Assembly (NCBI RefSeq): GCF_030848475.1
Contig: NZ_JAVDDS010000010.1
Span: 1-64,000, forward strand
Reading direction: 5' to 3'
Source of the DNA: Herbivorax alkaliphila
Lineage (GTDB): Bacteria > Bacillota > Clostridia > Acetivibrionales > Acetivibrionaceae
Length of the DNA: 64,000 nt
Numbering within the stretch: the stretch's first letter is position 1; each line of letters opens with the position of its first letter. Shown here piece by piece: positions 28,662 to 37,608 of this stretch. The notes under the pieces are model-generated. The model saw only the letters and a program-made list of their open reading frames with translations. It was not told where the DNA came from and searched no databases. The position numbers and the translations under genes are program-made.

Positions 28662-30020
28662 CTAATTTCTCAGACTGTGTAATGGTGCCGGTATTCTTCC
28701 ACCTCTTTTAATAAAATCCTTACTAGAATACTTATTCAAATTCATTATCGGTCCTGTGCCTAAAAGTCCACCAAATTCAACTATATCTCCGACTTTTTTG
28801 CCTGGTGCTGGAATTATTCTCACTGCAGTTGTCTTATTATTAACCACTCCAATTGCAGATTCATCAGCTATAACAGCGGATATTGTATCTGCACTTGTAT
28901 TACCTGGAACTGCAATCATATCCAGCCCAACAGAACACACACATGTCATAGCTTCCAGCTTTTCTATTGAAAGAGCACCTTCTTGCACTGCTTCTATCAT
29001 TCCTGCATCTTCACTTACAGGTATAAAGGCTCCACTTAAGCCTCCTACAAAAGAAGATGCCATCACTCCACCTTTTTTTACTGCATCATTTAAAAGAGCC
29101 AGTGCGGCTGTAGTACCATGTGTGCCACATTTTTCAAGCCCCATTTCTTCTAATATATGTGCCACACTATCTCCCATAGCAGGAGTAGGGGCTAATGATA
29201 AGTCAACTATTCCAAAGGAAACTCCCAGTCTTTTAGATGCTTCCCTTGCAACTAACTGACCAACTCTTGTAATTTTAAATGCTGTTTTTTTGATTGTCTC
29301 TGACACCGTTTCAAAATCAGCTTCTCTAACCTTTTCCAATGCACATTTTACAACTCCTGGACCGCTCACTCCAACACTAATTACACACTCTGGTTCACCT
29401 ACTCCATGAAAAGCCCCAGCCATAAATGGATTATCTTCTGGAACATTTGCAAAAACAACAAGCTTTGCACAGGCAAGTCCCCCACTGTCAGCTGTTAGTT
29501 CTGCTGACTTTTTTATTACATGTCCCATTTCTTTTACAGAATCCATATTTATACCCGACTTTGTGCTGGCAACATTAACAGATGAGCACACTTTTTTTGT
29601 AGTGCTAAGTGCTTCTGGAATTGAAGAAATAAGTTTTTTATCTCCTCCTGTATAACCTTTGTGAACTAAAGCAGAAAACCCTCCAATAAAATTCACTCCA
29701 ACACTGTCTGCTGCTCTGTCCAATGTCTCTGCAAATCTTACATAATCTTCTTCATCTGAACTCTCTGCTATAATGGAAATAGGTGTTACTGAAATTCTTT
29801 TGTTGATTATAGGAATTCCCAGCTCTCTCTCTATATCCTCGCCAACCTTAACTAAGTTTTTTGCACATCCTGTAATTTTATTATATATCTTTTCCCTCGT
29901 TTTTTTGCTACTTGAACTACAACAATCTCTAAGAGATATTCCCATTGTTATAGTTCTTATGTCGAGATTTTCCTTTTGAATCATTTTTATTGTCTCTATA
30001 ATTTCAAAGGGTTTTATCAT
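28662..30020 (-). CDS. PFL/DUF711 (UPF0210) family protein
   Basis: Product of 452 aa, standard family length. Conserved stretches include the start [35 protein letters not shown] and [20 protein letters not shown]. The family is structurally related to glycyl-radical enzyme folds but has no established reaction. It is almost always next to a small ACT-domain gene, as here (13 bp gap). Cytoplasmic. Function unknown. Confidence 0.92.
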   Translation of the reverse strand: MIKPFEIIETIKMIQKENLDIRTITMGISLRDCCSSSSKKTREKIYNKITGCAKNLVKVGEDIERELGIPIINKRISVTPISIIAESSDEEDYVRFAETLDRAADSVGVNFIGGFSALVHKGYTGGDKKLISSIPEALSTTKKVCSSVNVASTKSGINMDSVKEMGHVIKKSAELTADSGGLACAKLVVFANVPEDNPFMAGAFHGVGEPECVISVGVSGPGVVKCALEKVREADFETVSETIKKTAFKITRVGQLVAREASKRLGVSFGIVDLSLAPTPAMGDSVAHILEEMGLEKCGTHGTTAALALLNDAVKKGGVMASSFVGGLSGAFIPVSEDAGMIEAVQEGALSIEKLEAMTCVCSVGLDMIAVPGNTSADTISAVIADESAIGVVNNKTTAVRIIPAPGKKVGDIVEFGGLLGTGPIMNLNKYSSKDFIKRGGRIPAPLHSLRN

Positions 30021-30033
30021 TTATATCCCTCCC

Positions 30034-30303
30034 TTATATTCTATGCATGGAATTAAATATATCTTCATGTTGTATTCTTACACTAAGCTCCATGGACTGA
30101 CCTTTTTTTTCTAATTCCTTAGATAGCTTTGAAAATGAAATTGCCAAAGCTGAAATATCAACCAACATTATCATAGTAAAAACATCCTGCATGGTTGTCT
30201 GAGAAATGTCCAATATATTTACATTGCTATCTGCTAAAGTATTGCTTATTCCTGCTATAATACCAACTTTATCTTTCCCTATAACAGTTATTACAGCTCT
30301 CAT
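30034..30303 (-). CDS. ACT domain protein (UPF0237)
   Basis: Single ACT domain of 89 aa starting MRAVITVIGKDKVGIIAGIS. The pattern matches the UPF0237 group that pairs with DUF711. ACT domains bind small ligands such as amino acids, so a regulatory subunit for the neighbouring DUF711 protein is likely. First gene of the pair and directly after a good promoter. Confidence 0.93.
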   Translation of the reverse strand: MRAVITVIGKDKVGIIAGISNTLADSNVNILDISQTTMQDVFTMIMLVDISALAISFSKLSKELEKKGQSMELSVRIQHEDIFNSMHRI

Positions 30304-30339
30304 AATATTGTCTCCCCCTTTTTTTAGACTTTCAAAAAC

Positions 30340-30368
30340 ATTATACCTCTATCTTAAAACTATAGCAA
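30340..30368 (-). promoter_or_regulatory. SigA-type promoter of the ACT-DUF711 operon
   Basis: Minus strand TTGCTA, 17-nt spacer, TATAAT, about 37 nt before the ACT gene start. The -10 is a perfect match and the -35 matches at TTG-A. Confidence 0.65.
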
Positions 30369-30447
30369 TGTCTAAAAATCTCTAAATGCATATTTTTTAA
30401 ACAGTTCATCTTTTATTACATTATTATTTCATAACACCTTAAAATTA

Positions 30448-30476
30448 TTGACTTGCCACAATCTGTATGCTATTAT
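30448..30476 (+). promoter_or_regulatory. SigA-type promoter of the stalk-domain protein gene
   Basis: Plus strand TTGACT, 17-nt spacer, TATTAT, about 60 nt before the ATG at 30539. Divergent from the ACT gene promoter. Confidence 0.65.
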
Positions 30477-30538
30477 TTTTATAGTTGTTTTCTAACTTTT
30501 TACAACTAATACCAAAATATATTAACGGGGGGAAAAAC

Positions 30539-32701
30539 ATGTCTAAATCTTATTTTTTAAAATTCACAAGTGCTTTTTTAATTCTTGTGGCTTTTGCAGC
30601 AATAGTTTATACAAATGGTACAAATCTTTACGCAAGCAACTCTAGTGAAATTGTCACAACAGATTTTGTAGATCTAGAGTTTAAAATTGACGATCGCAAT
30701 TACATATCTAAAACCGAAAGAAAAAGCATGGATATTGCACCTATTATTGAAAATGGCAGAACTTTAGTTCCTTTTAGAGCAATATTTGAAGAACTTGGCT
30801 TTGATATCAAATGGGATGGAAGTACAAGAAGCATAACTGCAACTCGTCAGGGGACAGAAATAAAACTTCAAATTGACAACAAAACTGCTTTTGTAAATGG
30901 AAGTTCAGGTCAATTAGATGTTGCACCTACAATTCAAGAAGACCGAACTTTAGTTCCTTTAAGATTTGTTGCAGAAAGTTCCGGTGCCTTTGTTGACTGG
31001 GACGGTGAAGAGAGAAGCATCTCTATAAATAGAGTGGGAAGATTTAATACTGGTACTGTTTTGTTTTACGACCAGCAGGGAAGAAATCCACAGGTATACG
31101 TATATGATGGTAGTTCCATAGCAACAATACCTTTAGAGGGCAAGGAAATCCAAAACACAACCACCTACAATGGAGGACTTCTTATAACACTATTTGATGA
31201 AGATGACGATACAAATAACTTGGTTACTTTTAGAAATGGAAAATTCGAAACCTTAATAAATAATTTTGAAATAAGACAACAAGTAGAATTCAATGACAAT
31301 CTTATACTTCATGGTTATGACAGAACTCAAAAAAATGATGCTTTATATAGGTTTGACGGCGAAGATATTTATAAAATAGCTGATAATTTTGCTATGGGCG
31401 ATTATGTTATATTAAATGATCAATTAATAGTAAACAGGTACACCGATACACGTAATTACTCACTTGTCGTTTTTAAAGAAGATTCTTGGAATCCAAGACT
31501 TTTAAGAAGTGACTATATTCTTCAGGACTCGATGATTGATGATGATATTTTATTTATGAGTTGTACTCTTGCTACAGGAACCCAAAAACCTTTTGTTTCA
31601 TATGATGGAAAAACTTTAAGACTTCTTGATAGAGACTTGGATATAGATTTAGAAAAAACTACACACTTTGTTGATAATAATGGTGTTAACAATATCATTA
31701 CCGTTGCTACAAAGGATAGACGAGATCATTTAATAGTTCTTAAAAACTCTAGATCAGATTCATCAAATTATAAAATTTATGACCTTTTTGTGCCACAATC
31801 AGTTTCAGAAAGAGGAACAGTCAGAATATCCGAAGTTGAAATCTACAATGGACTTATTTATATGGCTATAAATGATAACAACTCTATTATTACTTCAACT
31901 GGATTTTACAGTACAAGACTTCCAGAAAACATTAATGAAGACAATACTTTTACAGGTGGTGACTACCTAGTTCTACAACGTGTCAGAACACTTTATGGTA
32001 ACTGTAATTTTCAAGATCTTTTTGTTGAAGATGATAAACTGATTATTCATATACAGGACAGAGACAGTAGTGACTACATGTTATATATATGGGATGAAGA
32101 TAAAGAATCAGTTGTTCGTGATGTAACTGAAATTATATCTACAAAAACAATAGAGAATAATTTATTTCTATCAGTTAAAGACATTGATAGAATGTCTGAT
32201 GATAGTAGATTTGCATTAATTTTATACGATGCAGATATAGATAGTGCAAATTCAAGAATAAGAAATCTAGTTCTTGGTATGGAAAAAAACATATGGGAGC
32301 AATTAGAAAGTTCATTGGCTATTAGTGGTACTGAGGCAGATATTAATAGAAGTAAAGTATATCTTTACAGCGATGAATTTGAAGAACTTCTCAGTAACTT
32401 CGAAGTAAATTATTGGGGTAAAATTGACAATAAAGTCTTTACATCTGGTCGAGATACCGACTCTAATATTACCTCATTTTACAATGTTAGTTCTAATAAT
32501 TCTAGACTATTAAGAAGAAACTTTAACGTTGAAAACGTTATAGAAGTTAAGGGAGACTACTATATTATTTACGGAAGAGAACTATCTTCCGATAGTCCAT
32601 TTAGAAATACAGACATCCTTTATATATACAACGAAAGAACAAATGAATTTGTTGACATAGCTGTGGACATTCAATTGACTGATTTAATATTCATAAATTA
32701 A
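30539..32701 (+). CDS. Secreted protein with copper amine oxidase N-terminal-like stalk domain
   Basis: About 720 aa. ATG at 30539 is chosen because GGGGGG precedes it by 6 nt; the frame is open from 30485. A signal peptide (FLKFTSAFLILVAFAAIVYT) is followed by two stalk repeats: RTLVPFRAIFEELGFDIKWD and RTLVPLRFVAESSGAFVDWD. This domain is a common Clostridia cell-surface module and does not imply amine oxidase activity. The remaining ~550 residues are beta-rich with recurring short strands, possibly a propeller, and are not recognised. Single gene with its own promoter and terminator. Confidence 0.88.
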   Translation: MSKSYFLKFTSAFLILVAFAAIVYTNGTNLYASNSSEIVTTDFVDLEFKIDDRNYISKTERKSMDIAPIIENGRTLVPFRAIFEELGFDIKWDGSTRSITATRQGTEIKLQIDNKTAFVNGSSGQLDVAPTIQEDRTLVPLRFVAESSGAFVDWDGEERSISINRVGRFNTGTVLFYDQQGRNPQVYVYDGSSIATIPLEGKEIQNTTTYNGGLLITLFDEDDDTNNLVTFRNGKFETLINNFEIRQQVEFNDNLILHGYDRTQKNDALYRFDGEDIYKIADNFAMGDYVILNDQLIVNRYTDTRNYSLVVFKEDSWNPRLLRSDYILQDSMIDDDILFMSCTLATGTQKPFVSYDGKTLRLLDRDLDIDLEKTTHFVDNNGVNNIITVATKDRRDHLIVLKNSRSDSSNYKIYDLFVPQSVSERGTVRISEVEIYNGLIYMAINDNNSIITSTGFYSTRLPENINEDNTFTGGDYLVLQRVRTLYGNCNFQDLFVEDDKLIIHIQDRDSSDYMLYIWDEDKESVVRDVTEIISTKTIENNLFLSVKDIDRMSDDSRFALILYDADIDSANSRIRNLVLGMEKNIWEQLESSLAISGTEADINRSKVYLYSDEFEELLSNFEVNYWGKIDNKVFTSGRDTDSNITSFYNVSSNNSRLLRRNFNVENVIEVKGDYYIIYGRELSSDSPFRNTDILYIYNERTNEFVDIAVDIQLTDLIFIN

Positions 32702-32720
32702 TCATTTGAAATTTATGCCA

Positions 32721-32758
32721 AAAACCTCAGGTGTATACTATTTAATGCCTGAGGTTTT
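32721..32758 (+). terminator. Bidirectional terminator
   Basis: Stem AAAACCTCAGG / CCTGAGGTTTT with a 16-nt loop and flanking T-runs on both strands. It serves the convergent genes at 30539-32701 and 32794-33369. Confidence 0.88.
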
Positions 32759-32793
32759 TAACATAATCTAAACTTTTTAGTTTTAATATTTAT

Positions 32794-33369
32794 CTAAAGA
32801 CAAATTGTTTTTTTCCTTAATAACATAATTGAAATTTTGATTATAATTTTTTCTTTTAATGCTCTGTACAATTTTTCTCCACATTCTGAACACATGAAAG
32901 GTTTTGAAAGAATATCAACCACATCATTTTCATCTACCCCTGCAAATTCAAATTGAACAATATCATCTTTGTAAACATTATTAATTTCTATAAAACAACT
33001 AAATGGTACATTGGTTACTATGGATTTAAGTGAGGAAAAACATGTATTAAGTCTATTTTTTTTGATGTATCTGCTTTCAGGTGAGAAAAAAACAATTTCT
33101 TTTAAGACCGTACCTTCAACAAGTATTCCACTTTTAAATTTAATACATTTTAAGTTTTTTAATTTTGTTATATTCTCATTTATTTTAAGTGCAGGAAATT
33201 TGGGTGGAAAAAAAATCTCATACTCAATAAATTTTGTAGTACTTTTCTTTTCAACAATTTCATTTAATTCTTTTAATTTTTTACTCTTTTTTCTGTAATA
33301 TATATTTTTGTTTTCTTCATCTATAATTTTCTCTCTAAAAAAATTATAATTAGGATAATTTTTTAACAT
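32794..33369 (-). CDS. Diverged SPOCS/DUF3794-like protein
   Basis: Product of 191 aa, Lys-rich. It aligns by eye with the downstream-strand neighbour at 33580-34173: shared VEGTVLKEI, PFSCFIEI and VQFEFAGVDEND..VDIL. It has a CxxC (MCSEC) near the end that the neighbour lacks in this form. SPOCS domains occur in spore-coat and engulfment-related proteins of Clostridia. Basic composition and low similarity suggest a diverged paralogue. No good stronger alternative start; a weak AAAGG precedes the ATG by 5 nt. Confidence 0.72.
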   Translation of the reverse strand: MLKNYPNYNFFREKIIDEENKNIYYRKKSKKLKELNEIVEKKSTTKFIEYEIFFPPKFPALKINENITKLKNLKCIKFKSGILVEGTVLKEIVFFSPESRYIKKNRLNTCFSSLKSIVTNVPFSCFIEINNVYKDDIVQFEFAGVDENDVVDILSKPFMCSECGEKLYRALKEKIIIKISIMLLRKKTICL

Positions 33370-33479
33370 AAATACCTTTTAACTCCCTAGAATTATGGTT
33401 ATTTTCTACTAAGCATTATATTCTATTAGTAAAATAAAAGTTCAAGGAAACATATGGCTTAAATTTAACTTATAAAAGA

Positions 33480-33579
33480 GGCTCCATCTTAGAAGGTGGA
33501 ACCTCTCTCATAAGTCTTCAGGTGGAGTTGAATCTCCACCTGAAGACTGGATGTTTAGCTTTAGCTAAATGAGTTCACT
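33480..33579 (+). repeat. Dispersed repeat family 1, copy D (best preserved hairpins)
   Basis: Contains arms AGGTGGAG / CTCCACCT (8-bp stem, extended by TTC/GAA) and TTTAGC / GCTAAA, ending GAGTTCACT. Located between the two SPOCS genes. Confidence 0.85.
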
Positions 33580-34173
33580 CTATGGGCAAATGTTGCATTT
33601 GTCTGGATAAACTGCTATTTGCACCTCTCTTAACACCTTTAAATCTACTTTTACTATAACCTTTTCTCGAAGCTTTCTATAAGCCTTTACTGTACACTTA
33701 ACAAGAGTAACTGGGTCCTCTAAAATATCAACTTCACACTCATCTTCAACACCAGCAAATTCAATCTGATATTTGTCTCCTGGTTTAGCACCTGGAACGT
33801 CAATATAGGTTGCAAAAGGAATATCCACGCCTACATGTTTGACATCTCCAAAAAAGGTATCTAACTTACCACACTTTACTTCACCTTCAAATGTCTTGTA
33901 GTTAATATTTTTGTGTAAAACACCATTTATAAGCACTTTGTTTTTACACACATGCACACGAAGATCTTTTACCTCTTTTTTTATGTCTTTAATCTCAACA
34001 GCAGGAAAAAGATCTGGAAAAGGAATAACGCTTTCAATTAGTACCTGACTACTATTCCTACCAACAACTTCAGGTACCTTTATGCATTTTCTTAAAGTCT
34101 TTTTACAATCTTCATCATGGGTATATTGAATTTTACAAGTGTCAGTTGTAGTAACTTTTTTTTGTTCTGACAT
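33580..34173 (-). CDS. SPOCS (DUF3794) domain protein
   Basis: Product of 197 aa with one SPOCS domain: VLINGVLHKNINYKTFEG, IPFATYIDVPGAKPGDKYQI, EFAGVEDECEVDIL. The C-terminus carries a repeated Val/Lys strand (KVIVKVDLKVLREVQIAVYP) and Cys residues (CNIC). By family knowledge it belongs to spore-coat or inner-spore assembly proteins. It lies after rsgI and has a short structured spacer before it. No sporulation promoter was convincing. Confidence 0.85.
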   Translation of the reverse strand: MSEQKKVTTTDTCKIQYTHDEDCKKTLRKCIKVPEVVGRNSSQVLIESVIPFPDLFPAVEIKDIKKEVKDLRVHVCKNKVLINGVLHKNINYKTFEGEVKCGKLDTFFGDVKHVGVDIPFATYIDVPGAKPGDKYQIEFAGVEDECEVDILEDPVTLVKCTVKAYRKLREKVIVKVDLKVLREVQIAVYPDKCNICP

Positions 34174-34249
34174 TTTTCAACACTCCTAACTATGATTAAA
34201 ATACTCTCCTAATATCATAGTATACATAAAGTACGCAAATGTTGACTTG

Positions 34250-34276
34250 CAAAAAAAAACACCCGTTAAAAACGGG
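34250..34276 (-). terminator. Terminator downstream of rsgI
   Basis: Minus strand stem CCCGTT / AACGGG with TTT loop, followed by TGTTTTTTTTT. It lies about 160 bp past the rsgI stop and upstream of the SPOCS gene. Confidence 0.75.
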
Positions 34277-34416
34277 GTTCAACATATTATGTAGGGTATA
34301 TGTATTGAAAATTATCATTTTAACTGTTGTCGCAACAGCTAGCAGAGCATCTAAAATGTCCCGCTATTATATTAGTGCGAACTAATTATTCTTTTTGTGT
34401 GGGTAGAACAAAAAAA

Positions 34417-34444
34417 CTTTTTTTATGGTTCTTTTTTTATGGTT
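34417..34444. repeat. 14-bp tandem duplication over the rsgI stop
   Basis: CTTTTTTTATGGTT occurs twice head to tail. The second unit includes the rsgI stop codon (minus strand TAA). Confidence 0.9.
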
Positions 34445-36254
34445 CCTGTCCCCACTCTAACGATCCAGAAATATATCCTGTTATCCTTTCCCAATCAACA
34501 AAGTTATTTGCTGATGCATTAAAAGAATAATCTTTTGACTGAATATAATGAGACCAATCATTTTTAGAAGCTCGAACTCTAAAACGAACAAAATCTCCTG
34601 GTTCAAGTATCCCTGCACTGTCGGAAAAACTCATTTCAAGGATAGTATCTGCCCCATCAACTGGTGATGACATTTCAATAAACTCACCCTTTACATTAGA
34701 AAGTCCAACTGTTGACCAGTCACATATAAATTCCTGTTCTGAATAACCATCTATTGTATAATAATATCTTACTTTAACATCTGAAAGATCAATTTCCTGA
34801 TCTCCAGTATTAATAACTCTAACATTTAAATAAATTGAATCTGTCTTGGATACTGCATTGTCGTTATATATTTGTACCCTTATATTATGTTCTTCTTTTG
34901 GTTTTTCTGTAGGTGCTGGTGTCTCAGTTGGCGTTGGCTCTGGTGTATCTTTTGGTGTTGGTGCTGGTGTTGCCGTTGGCTCTGGCGTCTCTTTCGGTGT
35001 TGGTGCTGGTGTTGCCGTTGGCTCTGGCGTCTCTTTCGGTGTTGGTGCTGGTGTTGCCGTTGGCTTCGGTGTCTCTTTTGGTGCTGGTGTTGCTGTTGGC
35101 TCTGATGTCTCTTTTGGTGCTGGTGTTGGCGTTACCGTTGGCTCTGATGTCTCTTTTGGTGCTGGTGTTGGCGTTACCGTTGGCTCCGGTGTCTCTTTCG
35201 GTGCTGGTGTTGGTGTTGCCGTTGGCTCCGGTGTCTCTTTCGGCGCTGGTGTTGGTGTTGCCGTTGGCTCCGGTGTCTCTTTCGGTGCTGGTGTTGGTGT
35301 TGCCGTTGGCTCCGGTGTCTCTTTCGGCACTGGTGTTGGTGTTGCCGTTGGCTCCGATGTCTCTTTCGGCGCTGGTGTTGGTGTTGCCGTTGGCTCCGGT
35401 GTCTCTTTCGGTACTGGTGTTGGCGTTGCCGTTGGCTCCGGTGTCTCTTTTGGTGTTGGTTTATTTTCTTCATGCTCATCTATTTTTAAGGTAAGCTTAT
35501 TTATGTCTATGTCACCTTCTTCAATCAACTCATTTAAACTAGCTGACTTAAGCACGTCTATAGAAATGTCATTTCCTTTTTCCTTTGCCTTTTCATAAAT
35601 TAGATACTTGGCCATTGAAACTTTTGTTTCTGATGCTAAATGTCTTTTGTTAATCGGAACTTCCATAAGTTGTATATCTACATCATAATAAAAATCTTTG
35701 TTTATTTCACTTCTTAAATTACTTATTAGTTTATTATTAAATACTTGATTTTGCACTGGTTGTTCTGTATTATCAAATGCTGTTGATATTAAAACTATTT
35801 CTCTTTTATCACTTTTTACAATAAAACCTTGATCTTTTGAGTTTCTAATTATGTCATATACCACTTTTTCTAACAATGTTCCTTTATAGTTAATGTCATT
35901 TATAACTATTTCTGCATCTTCATTAAGAGCAACCACATCTATAACAGTGCTGTTCTCATTTATTATTAACTCCAAACTTGGATTTATATCTAAAGCTATG
36001 TATGCATATACATCATCGGTATGAAAAAATCTAAAATATGACATCATTAATATGAATATAGAGGCAATCCCAGCAATAACAGGAATTAAATACTTGTATT
36101 TTTCCCTCTTGCTTATCATGTCTTTTTCAGAATAAAAAACCTTTTGTCCAACAAACATTCCTTCCCTGTATTTTATCATTTCAAACAAACCAGCTTCTGA
36201 TACAACTATTGCACTTTTACCTTGTACCTTAACTACTATTCCCAAACTGTTCAT
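34437..36254 (-). CDS. rsgI: RsgI-type anti-sigma factor with CBM3 cellulose sensor
   Basis: Product of 605 aa. Layout: N-terminal RsgI domain that binds SigI (1-50); one membrane helix (55-76); conserved extracytoplasmic region with DINPSLELI, where N91-P92 corresponds to the Asn-Pro site reported for RsgI autoproteolysis; a Pro/Thr/Glu-rich linker of many [15 protein letters not shown]-type repeats (about 262-450); and a C-terminal CBM3-like domain ending EWGQEP. CBM3 binds crystalline cellulose, so release of SigI on cellulose contact is the expected role. Shine-Dalgarno GGGAGGGG; 21 bp after sigI. Family assignment is strong. Confidence 0.95.
   Translation of the reverse strand: MNSLGIVVKVQGKSAIVVSEAGLFEMIKYREGMFVGQKVFYSEKDMISKREKYKYLIPVIAGIASIFILMMSYFRFFHTDDVYAYIALDINPSLELIINENSTVIDVVALNEDAEIVINDINYKGTLLEKVVYDIIRNSKDQGFIVKSDKREIVLISTAFDNTEQPVQNQVFNNKLISNLRSEINKDFYYDVDIQLMEVPINKRHLASETKVSMAKYLIYEKAKEKGNDISIDVLKSASLNELIEEGDIDINKLTLKIDEHEENKPTPKETPEPTATPTPVPKETPEPTATPTPAPKETSEPTATPTPVPKETPEPTATPTPAPKETPEPTATPTPAPKETPEPTATPTPAPKETPEPTVTPTPAPKETSEPTVTPTPAPKETSEPTATPAPKETPKPTATPAPTPKETPEPTATPAPTPKETPEPTATPAPTPKDTPEPTPTETPAPTEKPKEEHNIRVQIYNDNAVSKTDSIYLNVRVINTGDQEIDLSDVKVRYYYTIDGYSEQEFICDWSTVGLSNVKGEFIEMSSPVDGADTILEMSFSDSAGILEPGDFVRFRVRASKNDWSHYIQSKDYSFNASANNFVDWERITGYISGSLEWGQEP
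34905..35460 (-). repeat. Tandem degenerate repeats encoding the RsgI Pro/Thr linker
   Basis: About a dozen or more ~45-bp units that encode [14 protein letters not shown] and variants. Likely to change length by recombination. The antisense frame is open but is a by-product of the repeat. Confidence 0.9.
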
Positions 36255-36275
36255 TTGTTTCCCCTCCCTTCCTTT

Positions 36276-36995
36276 TTAATCTTTTTTAAAGTACTGCTTA
36301 ATTTCGTCTAAACTACTTCTTAAAACCAAACTTACAGCTATTATATATTTTCTATTTCTTTCGATGGTTTTCCTACTAACTTTAACAAACTTCATTAGTT
36401 CTGACATTGGAATACACTTTTTTTTAATCATTTTATTAAATAAAACTTCATTATTTGAAAGTATCTTTGCTATGTTTATATAAAGCTCTCTTGAATCTTT
36501 GTGCTTTGGTGACTTTGTTACAAGTTCATCTAATGTAATTCCAAATTCTTTAAGTTTATTTTCAAAAATCATAATTTCTTCTCTAACTTCAATTTTTTCA
36601 TATTGATAGTGTGAATCAGAAACAAGATATTTTTCTTCAAATTCACTTTCGCTTTTCTCTTCAAAATATGAAAAAGGTATGGTTTTATTTTCCCTTTTTT
36701 TCTTTCTTATGTAATCAATTATCCTATGATTTATGACTATATTGCAATAGCTGATAAAATTCCCATTTTTTTCTGAATCAAAATTATCAATAGCCTCATT
36801 AAAAGCCATTAATCCTACACTATACTCTTCGCTTGTTTCAGAATCAACATATTTACCAGTGGTACTTGATATAGTTTTTAATAGATATGGTCTATATTTT
36901 TTAATTAACTCTTCTTTAAGACCAACATCCCCATTTTTAATTCTAATAATAGCATGGTTAATAGAATTAACAGGAGACCTATTGTTTTTTAGCAA
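36276..36995 (-). CDS. sigI: RNA polymerase sigma factor SigI
   Basis: Product of 239 aa of the SigI class. TTG start with Shine-Dalgarno GAGGTG 7 nt upstream. Core region includes EEYSVGLMAFNEAIDNFD and FISYCNIVINHRIIDYIRKKKRE, typical of SigI region 2. The C-terminal helix-turn-helix is in MSELMKFVKVSRKTIERNRKYI. In cellulosome clostridia SigI/RsgI pairs set which cellulases are made in response to polysaccharides. Upstream of rsgI, same operon. No SigI-consensus promoter was found in the upstream 600 bp. Confidence 0.93.
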   Translation of the reverse strand: MLKNNRSPVNSINHAIIRIKNGDVGLKEELIKKYRPYLLKTISSTTGKYVDSETSEEYSVGLMAFNEAIDNFDSEKNGNFISYCNIVINHRIIDYIRKKKRENKTIPFSYFEEKSESEFEEKYLVSDSHYQYEKIEVREEIMIFENKLKEFGITLDELVTKSPKHKDSRELYINIAKILSNNEVLFNKMIKKKCIPMSELMKFVKVSRKTIERNRKYIIAVSLVLRSSLDEIKQYFKKD

Positions 36996-37031
36996 AAAAA
37001 ATCACCTCTAAAATCCTGCTCTTTTGTTTTT

Positions 37032-37093
37032 TTATCTTATTCTAAGACTCCACCTTAATCCTCTATGTTTAGCTTTAGCTAAACGAGTTCACT
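37032..37093 (+). repeat. Dispersed repeat family 1, copy E (internally deleted)
   Basis: Has the left end TTATCTTATTCTAAGACTCC and the right part ATGTTTAGC ... GAGTTCACT; the first hairpin's right arm is missing. Confidence 0.8.
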
Positions 37094-37431
37094 GAGTTTT
37101 GCAAAAGCATTTTTACAATGCAAACTCAATAAAATAAGGTATATATCATTATAAAAAGACTTTTCATATACTTATCTTAAAAATAAAAGTTTTGTAGTGT
37201 ATGTGTTGAAAATTGATTTTTTAAAAAGTTACTCTTTAAATTGTTGCATCTATGAATCTATATAACCAAAAACGTATTCTATAAATATCATCTTATGTAC
37301 TGACAATTATTTAAATCTTTATATTAATTGTAACAGATTAAAGTCAATAAGTTAATAGAAAAATATAAAATATGCTCAAAAAACCAACTTGTCTTCGAAA
37401 GGATATATTTTTTATATATTTGCAGCTTCCC

Positions 37432-37460
37432 TTACAATATGGTAAAGTATTTTATATATA
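37432..37460 (+). promoter_or_regulatory. Weak SigA-like promoter of the exonuclease gene
   Basis: TTACAA, 17 nt, TATATA. The transcript would begin near the start of repeat family 2 copy 1. Low confidence in AT-rich DNA. Confidence 0.3.
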
Positions 37461-37472
37461 AAAGTTATAGTT

Positions 37473-37550
37473 AAGGAATGTCTTAGAAATAACGCTTTTT
37501 TCTCAAGGACAAAATCCCAATGCTTTAACGGATTTTTTTGGAGTATGAGA
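37473..37550 (+). repeat. Dispersed repeat family 2, copy 1
   Basis: Contains AAGGAATGTCTTAGAAATAA, then TCAAGGACAAAATCC and TTTAACGGATTT. Family consensus core CTTAGAAATAACG plus TAACGG. Confidence 0.8.
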
Positions 37551-37608
37551 ATTGAATGTTGTTTATTTGCACAAAATATTAAAAATATTATTAAGGACGA
37601 GATATAAT

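Larger units (their letters stand above)
36996..37608. other. Divergent intergenic region (sigI / exonuclease)
   Basis: 613 AT-rich bases without a gene. It holds repeat family 1 copy E (37032-37093), repeat family 2 copy 1 (37473-37550) and a candidate plus-strand promoter (37432-37460). I could not find a SigI-type promoter for sigI. Confidence 0.7.

Noticed and set aside
34905-35460. Regular repeats suggesting a CRISPR array
   Set aside because: Units are coding, contiguous, 45 bp with no unique spacers, and in frame with rsgI. No cas genes.
34846-35598. Long open frame (250 aa) on the plus strand with Gly/Val repeats
   Set aside because: It is the antisense of the rsgI Pro/Thr linker; repeat codons keep several frames open. 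RsgI has the domains and the ribosome site.
36996-37608. Autoregulatory SigI promoter before sigI
   Set aside because: No convincing C-rich -35 with a CGAA-type -10 on the minus strand; AT-rich matches only.
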